In this document: in pieces, positions 25,857 to 33,955 of the stretch
How positions within the stretch are numbered: position 1 is the first letter of the stretch
Layout: every line of letters starts with the position of its first letter
NCBI RefSeq assembly: GCF_029537395.1
Contig: NZ_CP120677.1
Location: 2,504,566 to 2,568,565 of the forward strand
Length of the DNA stretch: 64,000 bases
From: Tissierella sp. Yu-01
GTDB lineage: Bacteria; Bacillota; Clostridia; Tissierellales; Tissierellaceae
Direction: 5' to 3'
Translations under genes and position numbers: made by a program
Notes under the pieces: model-generated
Databases searched by the model: none
What the model was told of the DNA's origin: nothing
What the model saw: the letters and a program-made list of their open reading frames with translations, nothing else

Positions 25857-26771
25857 ATGAAGCTTGGTTTTGTTAGTGCAATTTTAGATGGTTATAGCTT
25901 TGAAAAATTAATAGATACTGCTAGTGAACTTGGATACAGTTGCGTTGAAATGGCTTGCTGGCCAAAGGGTGGAGCAGAAAGAAGATATGCAGGGGTTAGC
26001 CATATAGATGTTGATGATTTAACTGATGAAAAAGCTAAGTATATTAATGATTATTGTAAGGAAAGAAATATTGAGATATCGTCACTTGCATTTTATCCAA
26101 ATACCATAGGCAATAATATGGAAATGAGAAATGCTAATGTATCTCATCTATATAAAGTAATAGCAGCAAGTCGTAAACTTGGTGTGAATATGGTAACAAC
26201 ATTTATCGGTAGGGATCAAGAAAAATGTGTTGAAGAAAACATTAAATTGTTCAAAGAAGTTTGGATAGATATTATAGATTATGCAGAAGAAAAGGGTGTA
26301 AAGATAGCTATTGAAAACTGTCCTATGCTTTTTGATAATAATCAGTGGCCTGGCGGACAAAATCTATTTACGTCACCAAGGATTTGGAAAAAGTTATTTG
26401 AAATAGCCCCAAATAAAAACTTTGGAATAAACTATGATCCAAGTCATTTTATTTGGCAGATGATGGACTATATCAGCCCTATTTATGAATTTAAGGATAG
26501 AATCTTCCATGTTCATTTTAAGGATATAAAACTTTATCCAGAAAAGCTAAAGGAAGTTGGTATAATGGCTTATCCTCTTGATTATATGAGTCCAAAGCTT
26601 CCAGGCTTGGGAGATGTGGACTGGGGTGCATATGTATCAGCCCTTAATGATATTGGATATAGGGGTTATGCATGTGTGGAGGTGGAGGATAGAGCCTTTG
26701 AAGACAGTGAGGAAGGAATAATTGATAGTTTGAAGTTATCTAAGAGGTATTTGGAACAATTTATGATTTAG
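25857..26771 (+). CDS. Sugar phosphate isomerase/epimerase family protein (second copy)
   Basis: A 304-residue TIM-barrel protein of the xylose-isomerase-like family with metal-ligand segments KIAIENCP (Glu), NYDPSHF (Asp, His), HVHFKDIK (His) and CVEVED (Glu near the C-terminus). It is only distantly similar to the first gene of the cluster, so the two probably act on successive intermediates. It is the last gene of the sugar operon, ending at a compact terminator. Confidence 0.85.
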   Translation: MKLGFVSAILDGYSFEKLIDTASELGYSCVEMACWPKGGAERRYAGVSHIDVDDLTDEKAKYINDYCKERNIEISSLAFYPNTIGNNMEMRNANVSHLYKVIAASRKLGVNMVTTFIGRDQEKCVEENIKLFKEVWIDIIDYAEEKGVKIAIENCPMLFDNNQWPGGQNLFTSPRIWKKLFEIAPNKNFGINYDPSHFIWQMMDYISPIYEFKDRIFHVHFKDIKLYPEKLKEVGIMAYPLDYMSPKLPGLGDVDWGAYVSALNDIGYRGYACVEVEDRAFEDSEEGIIDSLKLSKRYLEQFMI

Positions 26772-26790
26772 GGACTCCAAGAGTCCCTAA
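26768..26790. terminator. Terminator of the sugar operon
   Basis: Inverted repeat TTAGGGACTC and GAGTCCCTAA with a 3-base loop, followed by CTTTTATTTTT. It begins at the stop codon of the last sugar gene and abuts the 3' end of convergent speE. Confidence 0.85.
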
Positions 26791-26793
26791 CTT

Positions 26794-27642
26794 TTATTTT
26801 TCATTTAACATTTCTATTACATAAGTTGGTAGGGCAAAGGCACCTTTATGTATATTGGAATTATAGTACTTAGTTTTTAAACCAAGGGCTTCCCATTGGT
26901 CCTTTTTATGGTCCTTAATAGGATCTAGGCTTTTACTGGCAAATCCAAATAGCCAGTGACCTGATGCATAGGTTGGCATATGGTATTGATAGACTTTACA
27001 TATTTCAAATATTTCCCTTAGTTTTTTATGGGCTCTTTTCATTTCTTTAGCATCTCTTTCATAATAAGGGCTTTCATGCTGATTTATTAGTATTCCATTT
27101 TCACTTAAGGCTTTATGACAGTTTTTATAGAAATCTAGGGTGAATAATCCTTCACCAGGTCCAATTGGATCAGTGGAATCAACTATAATTAAGTCGTAGA
27201 CATTTTCCTTATCTGATATAAATCTGATGCCATCTTCAAAGTGCATCTTTACTCTTTCATCTTCTAACTTAGATGATGTTATAGGTAGATATTTCTGACA
27301 AAGTCTAACTACTCTTTCATCTATTTCTACAAGGTCAATGGATTCAATTGTTTCATAGCGAGTAAGTTCTCTGACTGTACCACCATCTCCACCACCAATT
27401 ACTAGCACTCTCTTAATGTCTGGGTTTACTGCCATTGGCACGTGTGTTATCATATCGTGATATATAAATTCATCTTTTTCATTAACCATCATATAACCAT
27501 CTAAGGTAAAAAACATTCCATAATCGTAGGACTTAAAGAAGTCTATTCTTTGAAATGGAGTCCTTTCAGTATATATATGTTCATCTACCTTTATGGAAAA
27601 TTTTGTGTTTTCGGTATATAATTCATCGAACCATAACTTCAT
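26794..27642 (-). CDS. speE: Spermidine synthase (polyamine aminopropyltransferase)
   Basis: A 282-residue enzyme that transfers the aminopropyl group of decarboxylated S-adenosylmethionine to putrescine or a related diamine in the cytoplasm. Visible features are the N-terminal beta region, the nucleotide-binding GGGDGG (residues 83-88), the acidic VEIDERVV strand and the catalytic loop around DSTDPIGPGEGLFT (Asp), all as in SpeE. Its gene lies 15 bases downstream of speD on the same strand, so the two steps of the pathway are coupled. No arginine or ornithine decarboxylase gene is nearby. Confidence 0.93.
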   Translation of the reverse strand: MKLWFDELYTENTKFSIKVDEHIYTERTPFQRIDFFKSYDYGMFFTLDGYMMVNEKDEFIYHDMITHVPMAVNPDIKRVLVIGGGDGGTVRELTRYETIESIDLVEIDERVVRLCQKYLPITSSKLEDERVKMHFEDGIRFISDKENVYDLIIVDSTDPIGPGEGLFTLDFYKNCHKALSENGILINQHESPYYERDAKEMKRAHKKLREIFEICKVYQYHMPTYASGHWLFGFASKSLDPIKDHKKDQWEALGLKTKYYNSNIHKGAFALPTYVIEMLNEK

Positions 27643-27657
27643 TTAATCACTCCTATA

Positions 27658-28455
27658 TTAATCAATATTATTTCCATAGTATATTTCGTACATTTCTCTT
27701 TTTAATTTTTTCAATATCTTTTCTCTTTGTTCTGGAGATAAATCTTCTTCCTTAATATCCAGTAAATAGTTATCAAGTTTTAAGTCCTTTAATATCATCT
27801 TAGTATGGAAGATTTTCTCCTGATAGACATTTACATCAATGCTATTATATAAATCTAAATTATGTTTGGAAATAAAATCCTGTATGGTATTGATTTTATG
27901 ATCAATAAAATATTTTTCACCATTTATATCCCTTGTAAAGCCTCTTACTCTGTAATCACAAATTATTATATCTGAATCAAAGCTTTCTATTAGAAGGTCT
28001 AGAGCTTTTAATGGTGAAATATGTCCACAAGTAGATACATCTATATCTACTCTAAAGGTCATAATACCCTTATTTGGATGATATTCTGGGTATGTGTGTA
28101 CTGATATATGACTTTTATCAAGATGTCCTAAAACATTTCTTGGAGCTGTTATTATATCTCCTCTATTACATGTAGAATCAACACAAATCTCAGGTAATGG
28201 TTCCTCTGTAATAAGAAAATTCACGCTTGCACCTTGAGGTTCATAGTCTTGTTTTGCAATGTTTAAAAGGTTCGCGCCTATTATTTCTGTAACCCTTTTT
28301 AAGATTTCTGTTAATCTAGCAGAATTATATTGTTCATCAATATATTCAATATACCTTTGCTTATCTTCTTCGGTTACAGCATAGCATACATCGTAAATAT
28401 TGAAGCTTAATGTTTTAGTTAAGTTATTAAATCCAAACAGTTTTAATTTATCCAT
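27658..28455 (-). CDS. speD: S-adenosylmethionine decarboxylase proenzyme, long SpeD type
   Basis: A 265-residue pyruvoyl-dependent decarboxylase of the Escherichia coli-type (long) SpeD class. The self-cleavage site is visible as [12 protein letters not shown], with Ser115 expected to become the pyruvoyl group. Conserved [12 protein letters not shown] follows. It makes decarboxylated SAM for the SpeE encoded next. The short SpeH-type enzyme common in bacilli is about half this length, so this is the other class. A long perfect inverted repeat lies about 40 bases upstream of the start codon (28496-28533) and may regulate the operon. Confidence 0.92.
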   Translation of the reverse strand: MDKLKLFGFNNLTKTLSFNIYDVCYAVTEEDKQRYIEYIDEQYNSARLTEILKRVTEIIGANLLNIAKQDYEPQGASVNFLITEEPLPEICVDSTCNRGDIITAPRNVLGHLDKSHISVHTYPEYHPNKGIMTFRVDIDVSTCGHISPLKALDLLIESFDSDIIICDYRVRGFTRDINGEKYFIDHKINTIQDFISKHNLDLYNSIDVNVYQEKIFHTKMILKDLKLDNYLLDIKEEDLSPEQREKILKKLKREMYEIYYGNNID

Positions 28456-28495
28456 TTCTCATTCCTTTCTTAATATCAAAGATTTTAATTGGTTA

Positions 28496-28533
28496 CATTT
28501 TACTTTACTTGTCCCTATAAGTAAAGTAAAATG
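28496..28533 (-). promoter_or_regulatory. Perfect 15-bp inverted repeat in the speD leader
   Basis: Arms CATTTTACTTTACTT (28496-28510) and AAGTAAAGTAAAATG (28519-28533) are perfectly complementary with an 8-base loop. There is no T-run after it on either strand, so it is not an ordinary terminator. A similar TTTACTTTA half-site occurs near 28563. Operator or leader hairpin for speDE are both possible. Confidence 0.5.
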
Positions 28534-28601
28534 CCTAATATTTATTATTTAATATATAGTATTTACTTTATCCTAAAGTTGTTGCTATAATTCTAATCAA
28601 T

Positions 28602-28630
28602 TTGACTTATAAAGTCTTATCTAATATAAT
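28602..28630 (+). promoter_or_regulatory. Sigma-A promoter of the MATE transporter gene
   Basis: TTGACT (28602-28607), a 17-base spacer and TATAAT (28625-28630), a near-consensus vegetative promoter about 50 bases upstream of the TTG start at 28681. Confidence 0.75.
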
Positions 28631-28680
28631 AAGGTTTTCAAGATGTTTAAAAATGTAAAATATGAAGGGACTTGTATTAG

Positions 28681-30048
28681 TTGAAGAATGAGTTGAAAAC
28701 AAAATATATATTTTCTAAAAGTAATCTTATTAGTTTAATTATCCCATTGATTATTGAGCAGTTTTTAGCGGTAGCAGTCGGCATGGCGGATTCCATAATG
28801 GTATCAAGTGTAGGTGAAAGTGCGGTATCAGCTGTTTCACTAGTGGATTCGATAAATATCCTACTTATTAATGTATTTGCTGCCTTAGCCACAGGTGGAG
28901 CAGTAGTTGCAGGTCAATATATTGGAGAGAATAGGGAAGACAATGCTAAAAAGGCAGGGGAACAGCTAATAGTATTCATAACACTGATTTCAATCGGGAT
29001 TATGACGTTAATGTATGTAGGGAAAGGTTTTATTCTAAATGTAGTATTCGGTGCAATTGATCAGGATGTAGCAAATTATGCTAACTCTTATTTGATGATA
29101 GTATTTGCAAGCATTCCATTTATTGCAATCTATAATGGTGGAGCAGCATTGTTTAGATCAATGGGTAATTCTAAAGTAACTATGAAGACTTCATTTATTA
29201 TGAATGCAATAAATGTAGTTGGAAATGCAATATTGATATATGGATTTAGAATGGGTGTTGAAGGAGTTGCTATTCCAACACTTTTATCAAGGGTCGTAGC
29301 AGCTTTAATAATCATGATATTGCTAAGGGATCCGGAATTGGTAATTCATATAGATAAATATCTTAGTTTTAAATATGATAGGAAGATGGTCCGTAATATT
29401 CTAAGGATAGGAATTCCAAATGGAATTGAAAATAGTATGTTTCAATTAGGGAAAATAATGCTTTTAAGTGTAGTATCGACCTTTGGTACTGCAGCTATAA
29501 CAGCTAATGCGGTAGCTAATTCTGTTACTCAGTTTCAGAATCTACCAGGTGTGGCAATAGGGCTAAGCTTGGTAACGGTGGTAAGCCAGTGTGTTGGAGC
29601 TAAGGATTATGAGCAGGCGAGATATTATACAAAGTTGCTTCATAAATATGCATATATCTCATTACTTTGCATGAATGCTATTATCTTTCTGGTGATAGGG
29701 TTCATACTGAAGGCATATAATCTATCAGCTGAAACTGCAGATATAACAAGAAAGATAATAATATTTTATGGTATTAATGGGTGTTTAGTTTGGCCATTAG
29801 GATTCACATTACCTAATACTTTAAGGGCAGCAAATGATGTACGTTATGCAATGACAGTAAGCGTGGCTTCTATGTGGATTGTTAGAATAGGCCTTGGGGT
29901 TATTTTTGCAAAGTACATGGGTTTGGGAGTATTTGGAGCATGGATGGGAATGATATGTGACTGGTATGTAAGAAGTATTTTCTTTGTGATTCGATACAGA
30001 GGTAATAAGTGGGAAAAATCGAAAGAATTATCAGTATCTGCTGGATAA
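28681..30048 (+). CDS. MATE-family multidrug/Na+ efflux transporter
   Basis: A 455-residue, twelve-helix antiporter of the multidrug and toxic compound extrusion family. It shows the pseudo-symmetric halves and early family segments, e.g. SLIIPLIIEQFLAVAVGMADSIMVSSVG (about 18-45), and GAALFRSMGNSKV at about 159-171. The start is TTG with a modest AAGGGA site. It has its own strong promoter and a terminator, so it is a single-gene unit. The substrate is unknown. Neighbouring polyamine genes are convergent in topic only, not in operon. Confidence 0.88.
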   Translation: MKNELKTKYIFSKSNLISLIIPLIIEQFLAVAVGMADSIMVSSVGESAVSAVSLVDSINILLINVFAALATGGAVVAGQYIGENREDNAKKAGEQLIVFITLISIGIMTLMYVGKGFILNVVFGAIDQDVANYANSYLMIVFASIPFIAIYNGGAALFRSMGNSKVTMKTSFIMNAINVVGNAILIYGFRMGVEGVAIPTLLSRVVAALIIMILLRDPELVIHIDKYLSFKYDRKMVRNILRIGIPNGIENSMFQLGKIMLLSVVSTFGTAAITANAVANSVTQFQNLPGVAIGLSLVTVVSQCVGAKDYEQARYYTKLLHKYAYISLLCMNAIIFLVIGFILKAYNLSAETADITRKIIIFYGINGCLVWPLGFTLPNTLRAANDVRYAMTVSVASMWIVRIGLGVIFAKYMGLGVFGAWMGMICDWYVRSIFFVIRYRGNKWEKSKELSVSAG

Positions 30049-30056
30049 TAAATGAG

Positions 30057-30082
30057 GAGCCTTTTTTAGAAGGCTCTTTATT
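30057..30082 (+). terminator. Terminator after the MATE gene
   Basis: Hairpin GAGCCTT / AAGGCTC with a 6-base loop, followed by TTTATTCG. Confidence 0.7.
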
Positions 30083-30171
30083 CGTTTGTAGACATAATTA
30101 AAAGAATTAGTTATACTAATTACAAATGAAATTTATTGATGTAATCTGATATAGCTATTTAGGGGGAACAT

Positions 30172-31038
30172 ATGATGAAAGTTCATAAGGCGATTATACC
30201 AGCTGCTGGATTAGGTACACGGTTTTTACCTGCCACTAAGGCACAACCAAAGGAAATGCTGCCGATCGTAGATAAACCAACATTACAATATATAATTGAA
30301 GAGGCTGTGAAATCAGGAATTGAGGAAATATTGATTATCACTGGTAGAAATAAAAAGAGTATTGAGGATCATTTTGATAAATCAATAGAGCTTGAGCTTG
30401 AGTTGGAAAGGGCAGGAAAGCTTGAATTATTAGAAGAAGTAAGACAAATTTCAGATATGGTTAATATTCATTATATAAGACAAAAAGAGCCTAAGGGACT
30501 GGGAAATGCAATTTATTGCGCAAAGAGTTTCATTGGTAATGAGCCATTTGCAGTATTACTAGGAGATGATATCGTATACTCAAAGGAACCATGCTTAAAA
30601 CAGATGATTGAAGTCTATAATCAATATAAGACAACTATATTAGGTGTACAGGAAGTTCCTGCTGAGGACGTAAATAAATATGGTATAGTTGATGCCAAAT
30701 TAATTGAGGATAGAATATATAAAGTGAAGGGTTTAGTGGAAAAACCAAATGTAGAGGATGCTCCATCTAATATTGCAATTCTCGGGAGATATATTATAAA
30801 TCCAGATATTTTTGAAATACTTGAACATACTCAACCTGGAAAGAATGGTGAGATACAGCTTACTGATGGGCTTAAGGCATTAGCTCAAAAGGAAGCAATG
30901 TATGCTTATAGTTTTGAAGGGCAAAGATATGATGTTGGAGAGAAGATAGGATTTCTAAAGGCTACTGTTGAATTTGCACTTAGGCGTGAAGATTTAAAAG
31001 ATGGATTTATGGAATACCTTAAGGCGATTACTAAATAA
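30172..31038 (+). CDS. galU: UTP-glucose-1-phosphate uridylyltransferase
   Basis: A 288-residue nucleotidyltransferase that makes UDP-glucose for glycolipids, teichoic acids or exopolysaccharide. It has the typical N-terminus KAIIPAAGLGTRFLPATKAQPKEMLPIVDKP (nucleotide-binding GxGTR loop and catalytic lysine), the LLGDD metal-binding aspartates (about 122-126) and the C-terminal GEKIGFLKA segment. ATG at 30175 is an alternative start. It precedes a DUF368 gene by 26 bases, so the two may be cotranscribed. Confidence 0.93.
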   Translation: MMKVHKAIIPAAGLGTRFLPATKAQPKEMLPIVDKPTLQYIIEEAVKSGIEEILIITGRNKKSIEDHFDKSIELELELERAGKLELLEEVRQISDMVNIHYIRQKEPKGLGNAIYCAKSFIGNEPFAVLLGDDIVYSKEPCLKQMIEVYNQYKTTILGVQEVPAEDVNKYGIVDAKLIEDRIYKVKGLVEKPNVEDAPSNIAILGRYIINPDIFEILEHTQPGKNGEIQLTDGLKALAQKEAMYAYSFEGQRYDVGEKIGFLKATVEFALRREDLKDGFMEYLKAITK

Positions 31039-31064
31039 TCTATTTGATTGAGAGTTGATTTGTA

Positions 31065-31865
31065 TTGAGTTTTATAGGAGATTTTTTAAAGGGAATGATT
31101 ATCGGAATAGGAGCTGTAGCTCCTGGTGTAAGTGGTGGAACCTTCGCTGTTATGTTAGGGGTATATGATAAACTGACTGCAGCTATAGCTAATGTATTTC
31201 ATAATTTTAAGAGAAAAGTAGTTGTTTTATTTCCATTAGGCTTGGGAATAGTTGCTGGAGTATTATCCTTTAGCAGAATTATGCAATACTTATTTGAATA
31301 CCATGAAGCTTCAGTAAAGTTTCTTTTTATCGGACTTATGGTTGGAACTATTCCTTCGGTTATAAAGGATGCAAATAAGAAAGGATTTAGGAATATATAT
31401 TTAATTCCATGTATAACTGCCTTTTTAATTACTGTCGCTTTTACAATTCTTGAGGATAAAGTAATTAATGTTATATCGGAGAATAATCCAAGTTTAGTAG
31501 CACTTGTTATTTATGGTGTTATCATAGGATTTGGTACAATTGTGCCTGGGGTAAGTTCTTCTTTTATACTCATGTATATAGGAGCTTATGAAAACCTACT
31601 GGATGGATTGGTAAATTTGGACCCAATGGTCATTATGCCCGTAGGAATGGGATTTGGGCTAAGTATTTTGCTATTTGCTAAGCTCATAGATTTTCTATTT
31701 AAGAAGGCATATGGACTTACATATTATACAGTATTGGGTTTCGTATTAGGATCCATCATCTCAATATTCCCTAAGATAGAGTTTGGAATACAACTTATCT
31801 TTGGAATTGTTTATTGTTTAATAGGCTTCTTTCTATCATTCCTGCTTGGACAAAGGGATAAGTAA
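31065..31865 (+). CDS. DUF368 polytopic membrane protein
   Basis: A 266-residue protein with about seven or eight membrane helices and the DUF368 signature GAVAPGVSGGTFAVMLGVYD near the N-terminus, repeated in the second half as GTIVPGVSSSFILMYIGAYE. The two related halves suggest an inverted-repeat transporter fold. Proteins of this family have been linked to recycling of polyprenyl phosphate lipid carriers. That would fit the upstream galU, but it is an inference here. The start is TTG 31065 with a weak ribosome site. Confidence 0.82.
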   Translation: MSFIGDFLKGMIIGIGAVAPGVSGGTFAVMLGVYDKLTAAIANVFHNFKRKVVVLFPLGLGIVAGVLSFSRIMQYLFEYHEASVKFLFIGLMVGTIPSVIKDANKKGFRNIYLIPCITAFLITVAFTILEDKVINVISENNPSLVALVIYGVIIGFGTIVPGVSSSFILMYIGAYENLLDGLVNLDPMVIMPVGMGFGLSILLFAKLIDFLFKKAYGLTYYTVLGFVLGSIISIFPKIEFGIQLIFGIVYCLIGFFLSFLLGQRDK

Positions 31866-31872
31866 AATAATA

Positions 31873-31894
31873 AGTCCTGCTTCTATGCAGGACT
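31873..31894. terminator. Terminator between DUF368 and hemerythrin genes
   Basis: Inverted repeat AGTCCTGC (31873-31880) and GCAGGACT (31887-31894), followed by TTCTTCT. It overlaps the 3' end of the convergent hemerythrin gene. Confidence 0.7.
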
Positions 31895-32287
31895 TTCTTC
31901 TGATACATATAATTTATCTGTTCCTAATATGTGTTCTACAATCCAATCGACTACAAAATTAATTATTGATAATAAGTACTCATCTTGATTTTCATCCATA
32001 TCATCTAAATTTATCTTTTTAACCTCTTCTAAAAATTCATCGTGGATTATTTTATGTGAGAAATATTTTTTGTAATTGTTCTTAAACATGTATTCCTCTT
32101 CTGTTTTGAAATGGTATACGGCGTAATCTTTTAACTCTTCGATTATCTTTACTACATGGTCGTACTTGTCCAAATAAAATTCGTTTTTAAGCAAGTCAAA
32201 GGCTTCACCTGCAATTCTAAATAATTCCTTATGCTGTTCATCAATAATATCAATACCTAATAGGTATTTATCCTCCCACTTAATCAT
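31883..32287 (-). CDS. Bacteriohemerythrin
   Basis: A 134-residue single-domain hemerythrin with all di-iron ligand motifs: H-x3-E in DEQHKELF-type segment (His near 19), H-x3-E in YHFKTEEEYM (about 59-68), H-x4-H in SHKIIHDEF (about 77-85) and the final H-x4-D in VEHILGTDKLY. Such proteins bind O2 reversibly and in anaerobes are thought to protect oxygen-sensitive enzymes or feed O2 sensing. Stand-alone single gene with a good ribosome site. Confidence 0.92.
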   Translation of the reverse strand: MIKWEDKYLLGIDIIDEQHKELFRIAGEAFDLLKNEFYLDKYDHVVKIIEELKDYAVYHFKTEEEYMFKNNYKKYFSHKIIHDEFLEEVKKINLDDMDENQDEYLLSIINFVVDWIVEHILGTDKLYVSEESPA

Positions 32288-32478
32288 ACAATTACCCCTT
32301 TCGATATAAATATTTATCTTTATATGTTGAATTATACCCTAATAATTTAAAATACTACACAAATTGATAAATTTAAAGTAGATTTAACACAATCATTACA
32401 AAGGTGAGAAATGCTTAAAACAATTGAAATTTCTCCGATATATGTATTAGCAATCTAATATAGAGAGGAGTAATGTAA

Positions 32479-33360
32479 TTGAAGAACAAAGTCGTAACAT
32501 TTTTATTAGTATTCACACTTATACTACCTTTTCTAGCAAACCCTTCATTAGCCGCTAAGAATCAGAATAACGGTGATAATGGGAATAATGGAAAAGTAAA
32601 AGTAGAAAAAATTAAGGAAGAAAAGATAAAGGAAGAAAAAGTTGAGAGGGAAAAAGTAAAAAAAGAGAAAAACAATTTATCTGAAAAGGTTAAACCTGAA
32701 AAGAAAGAAAAGATAAAGGAAAAGATTCAAATTAAAGTGGAAAAAGATACTTTTAAAGATTCTCAAAAGCACTGGGCTAATGATTCTATCGAAAAAGCTA
32801 AAGCTTTAGGCTGGATAAATGGTTATCCTGATGGAACTTTTAAACCTGAAGAAACTATTTCAAACCTAGAACTTATTACAATAGCTATGAATGTAGTTGA
32901 TAACTTAGCTAAAGATGAGAATGAAGATATTGAAGAAGATGAAATAGACGAAGAAGACTTAGATGAGGTTCCAGGATGGGCTAAGGATAAAGTAAAAAAA
33001 GCTGCTGACAAGAATATTATAAACTTAAATAGATTTAATAGTCATGTTCAGGTAACTAGGGCACAAGCAGCTATATCATTAGCAAAAGCTCTAGAATTAG
33101 AACCAGTTGTTTCTACAGAGGATAGCTTTACTGATAGTGATTTGATTTCAGAAGAGGACTTGGGATATATTCTAGCACTACTTAATGAAGGCATTATAAC
33201 TGGAACACCAGAGGGTAAATTTAATCCAAATGACTCAATTACCCGTGGTGAAATAGCAACTATATTAGCAAACATAGCTGAAAAGATAGTTGAAGAGACT
33301 GAAGAATCAGAAGAAGTAGGAGATGATACATCTGATACTTCAGATAATGAATCAGAGTAA
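32479..33360 (+). CDS. S-layer homology (SLH) domain secreted protein
   Basis: A 293-residue exported protein: signal peptide of about 26 residues ending near SLAA, then a very lysine/glutamate-rich region (about 36-92), then two or three SLH repeats. The first repeat is clear (DSQKHWANDSIEKAKALGWINGYPDGTFKPEETISN), as is a later one with GIITGTPEGKFNPNDSITRGE. SLH domains anchor proteins to pyruvylated cell-wall polymers. The charged segment may form a single helix spanning the wall. The acidic tail ends in E/D/S repeats. The start is TTG 32479, 9 bases after GAGAGGAG. A terminator follows. Confidence 0.88.
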   Translation: MKNKVVTFLLVFTLILPFLANPSLAAKNQNNGDNGNNGKVKVEKIKEEKIKEEKVEREKVKKEKNNLSEKVKPEKKEKIKEKIQIKVEKDTFKDSQKHWANDSIEKAKALGWINGYPDGTFKPEETISNLELITIAMNVVDNLAKDENEDIEEDEIDEEDLDEVPGWAKDKVKKAADKNIINLNRFNSHVQVTRAQAAISLAKALELEPVVSTEDSFTDSDLISEEDLGYILALLNEGIITGTPEGKFNPNDSITRGEIATILANIAEKIVEETEESEEVGDDTSDTSDNESE

Positions 33361-33384
33361 ATATATTTTTAATAGAACACATTT

Positions 33385-33419
33385 AAAAAGAGGAGATCTA
33401 CTTTAGATTTTCTCTTTTT
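33385..33419 (+). terminator. Terminator after the SLH gene
   Basis: Arms AAAAAGAG and CTCTTTTT enclosing a second partly paired GATC/GATT region. AT-rich but followed by more T. Confidence 0.6.
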
Positions 33420-33508
33420 ATCCTTCTATTTAAACAGAGAGAGAAATTGTAAAATAATAGGTGCCCCCATGATAGGACTATCGTCTACAAGTTCTATTAG
33501 ATAAAAAA

Positions 33509-33533
33509 GGATGTGCTTTAATTTAGCACATCC
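33509..33533 (-). terminator. Terminator of the DUF4183-like relic
   Basis: Arms GGATGTGCT and AGCACATCC with a 7-base loop. On the minus strand it is followed by TTTTTT (33503-33508). It lies 13 bases after the relic's stop codon, so the 3' end of that gene is intact. Confidence 0.75.
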
Positions 33534-33545
33534 AAAAGATTCAAA

Positions 33546-33716
33546 TTAAGTTGCTACTGTAGTATCAGCTAAAATTAAATCTGCATCATTAATAACAACT
33601 TGATTTACAGCAACTGTATAAAGATTTTCTTGTTGCAATACTCCATTTACAAATAATAGATAGTATCCATTTTCTGGGGTTACAGTTGGAAGATCACCTA
33701 GGTTACAAATATATAA
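33546..33716 (-). pseudogene. 5'-truncated relic resembling DUF4183
   Basis: The minus-strand frame ending at TAA (33546-33548) reads about 56 codons with protein-like content, including NGYYLLFVNGVLQQENLYTV and ending LADTTVAT. The F-V/I-N-G-V-L-Q-x-x-x-x-Y-T-V pattern is the core of DUF4183-type proteins of spore-forming Firmicutes. No start codon or ribosome site precedes it and an in-frame TAA lies upstream, so the 5' part of the gene is lost. Its terminator remains. The rest of the 595-base gap between the SLH gene and the sigma-54 activator holds only regulatory-looking dyads. Confidence 0.55.
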
Positions 33717-33740
33717 ATGTTTTTATATAATCATGCAACA

Positions 33741-33822
33741 ATTGTCTTGTTAATTATCAGACAATATGGTTTAATATTGATACAGATGGTTCATATTTAA
33801 TCCAATGCTACAATTAGATTGT
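33741..33822 (+). promoter_or_regulatory. Candidate upstream activator sites (ATTGTC dyads)
   Basis: Two dyads made of the same half-site: ATTGTCT-N11-AGACAAT (33741-33765) and ACAAT-TAG-ATTGT (33810-33822). They lie about 155 and 95 bases upstream of the sigma-54 promoter at 33917, the usual range for an enhancer-binding protein. Confidence 0.5.
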
Positions 33823-33916
33823 CACGTTTTTTTATTAATGGAACAGAATTATTCCACTTAGTATAGCTAAAGTATTTTAAAGCTATGTTTATATGCATTT
33901 TATGAAAACGTTTTTA

Positions 33917-33933
33917 TTGGCATGGTAATTGCA
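33917..33933 (+). promoter_or_regulatory. Sigma-54 (-24/-12) promoter in front of the TyrR-like activator gene
   Basis: TTGGCATGGTAATTGCA has GG (33919-33920) and GC (33931-33932) separated by 10 bases and matches the RpoN consensus closely. It shares the TTGGCATGG block with the promoter at 8990. The activator gene starts 23 bases downstream. Confidence 0.88.
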
Positions 33934-33955
33934 ATTGATATAAAGGAGGGAAAAA

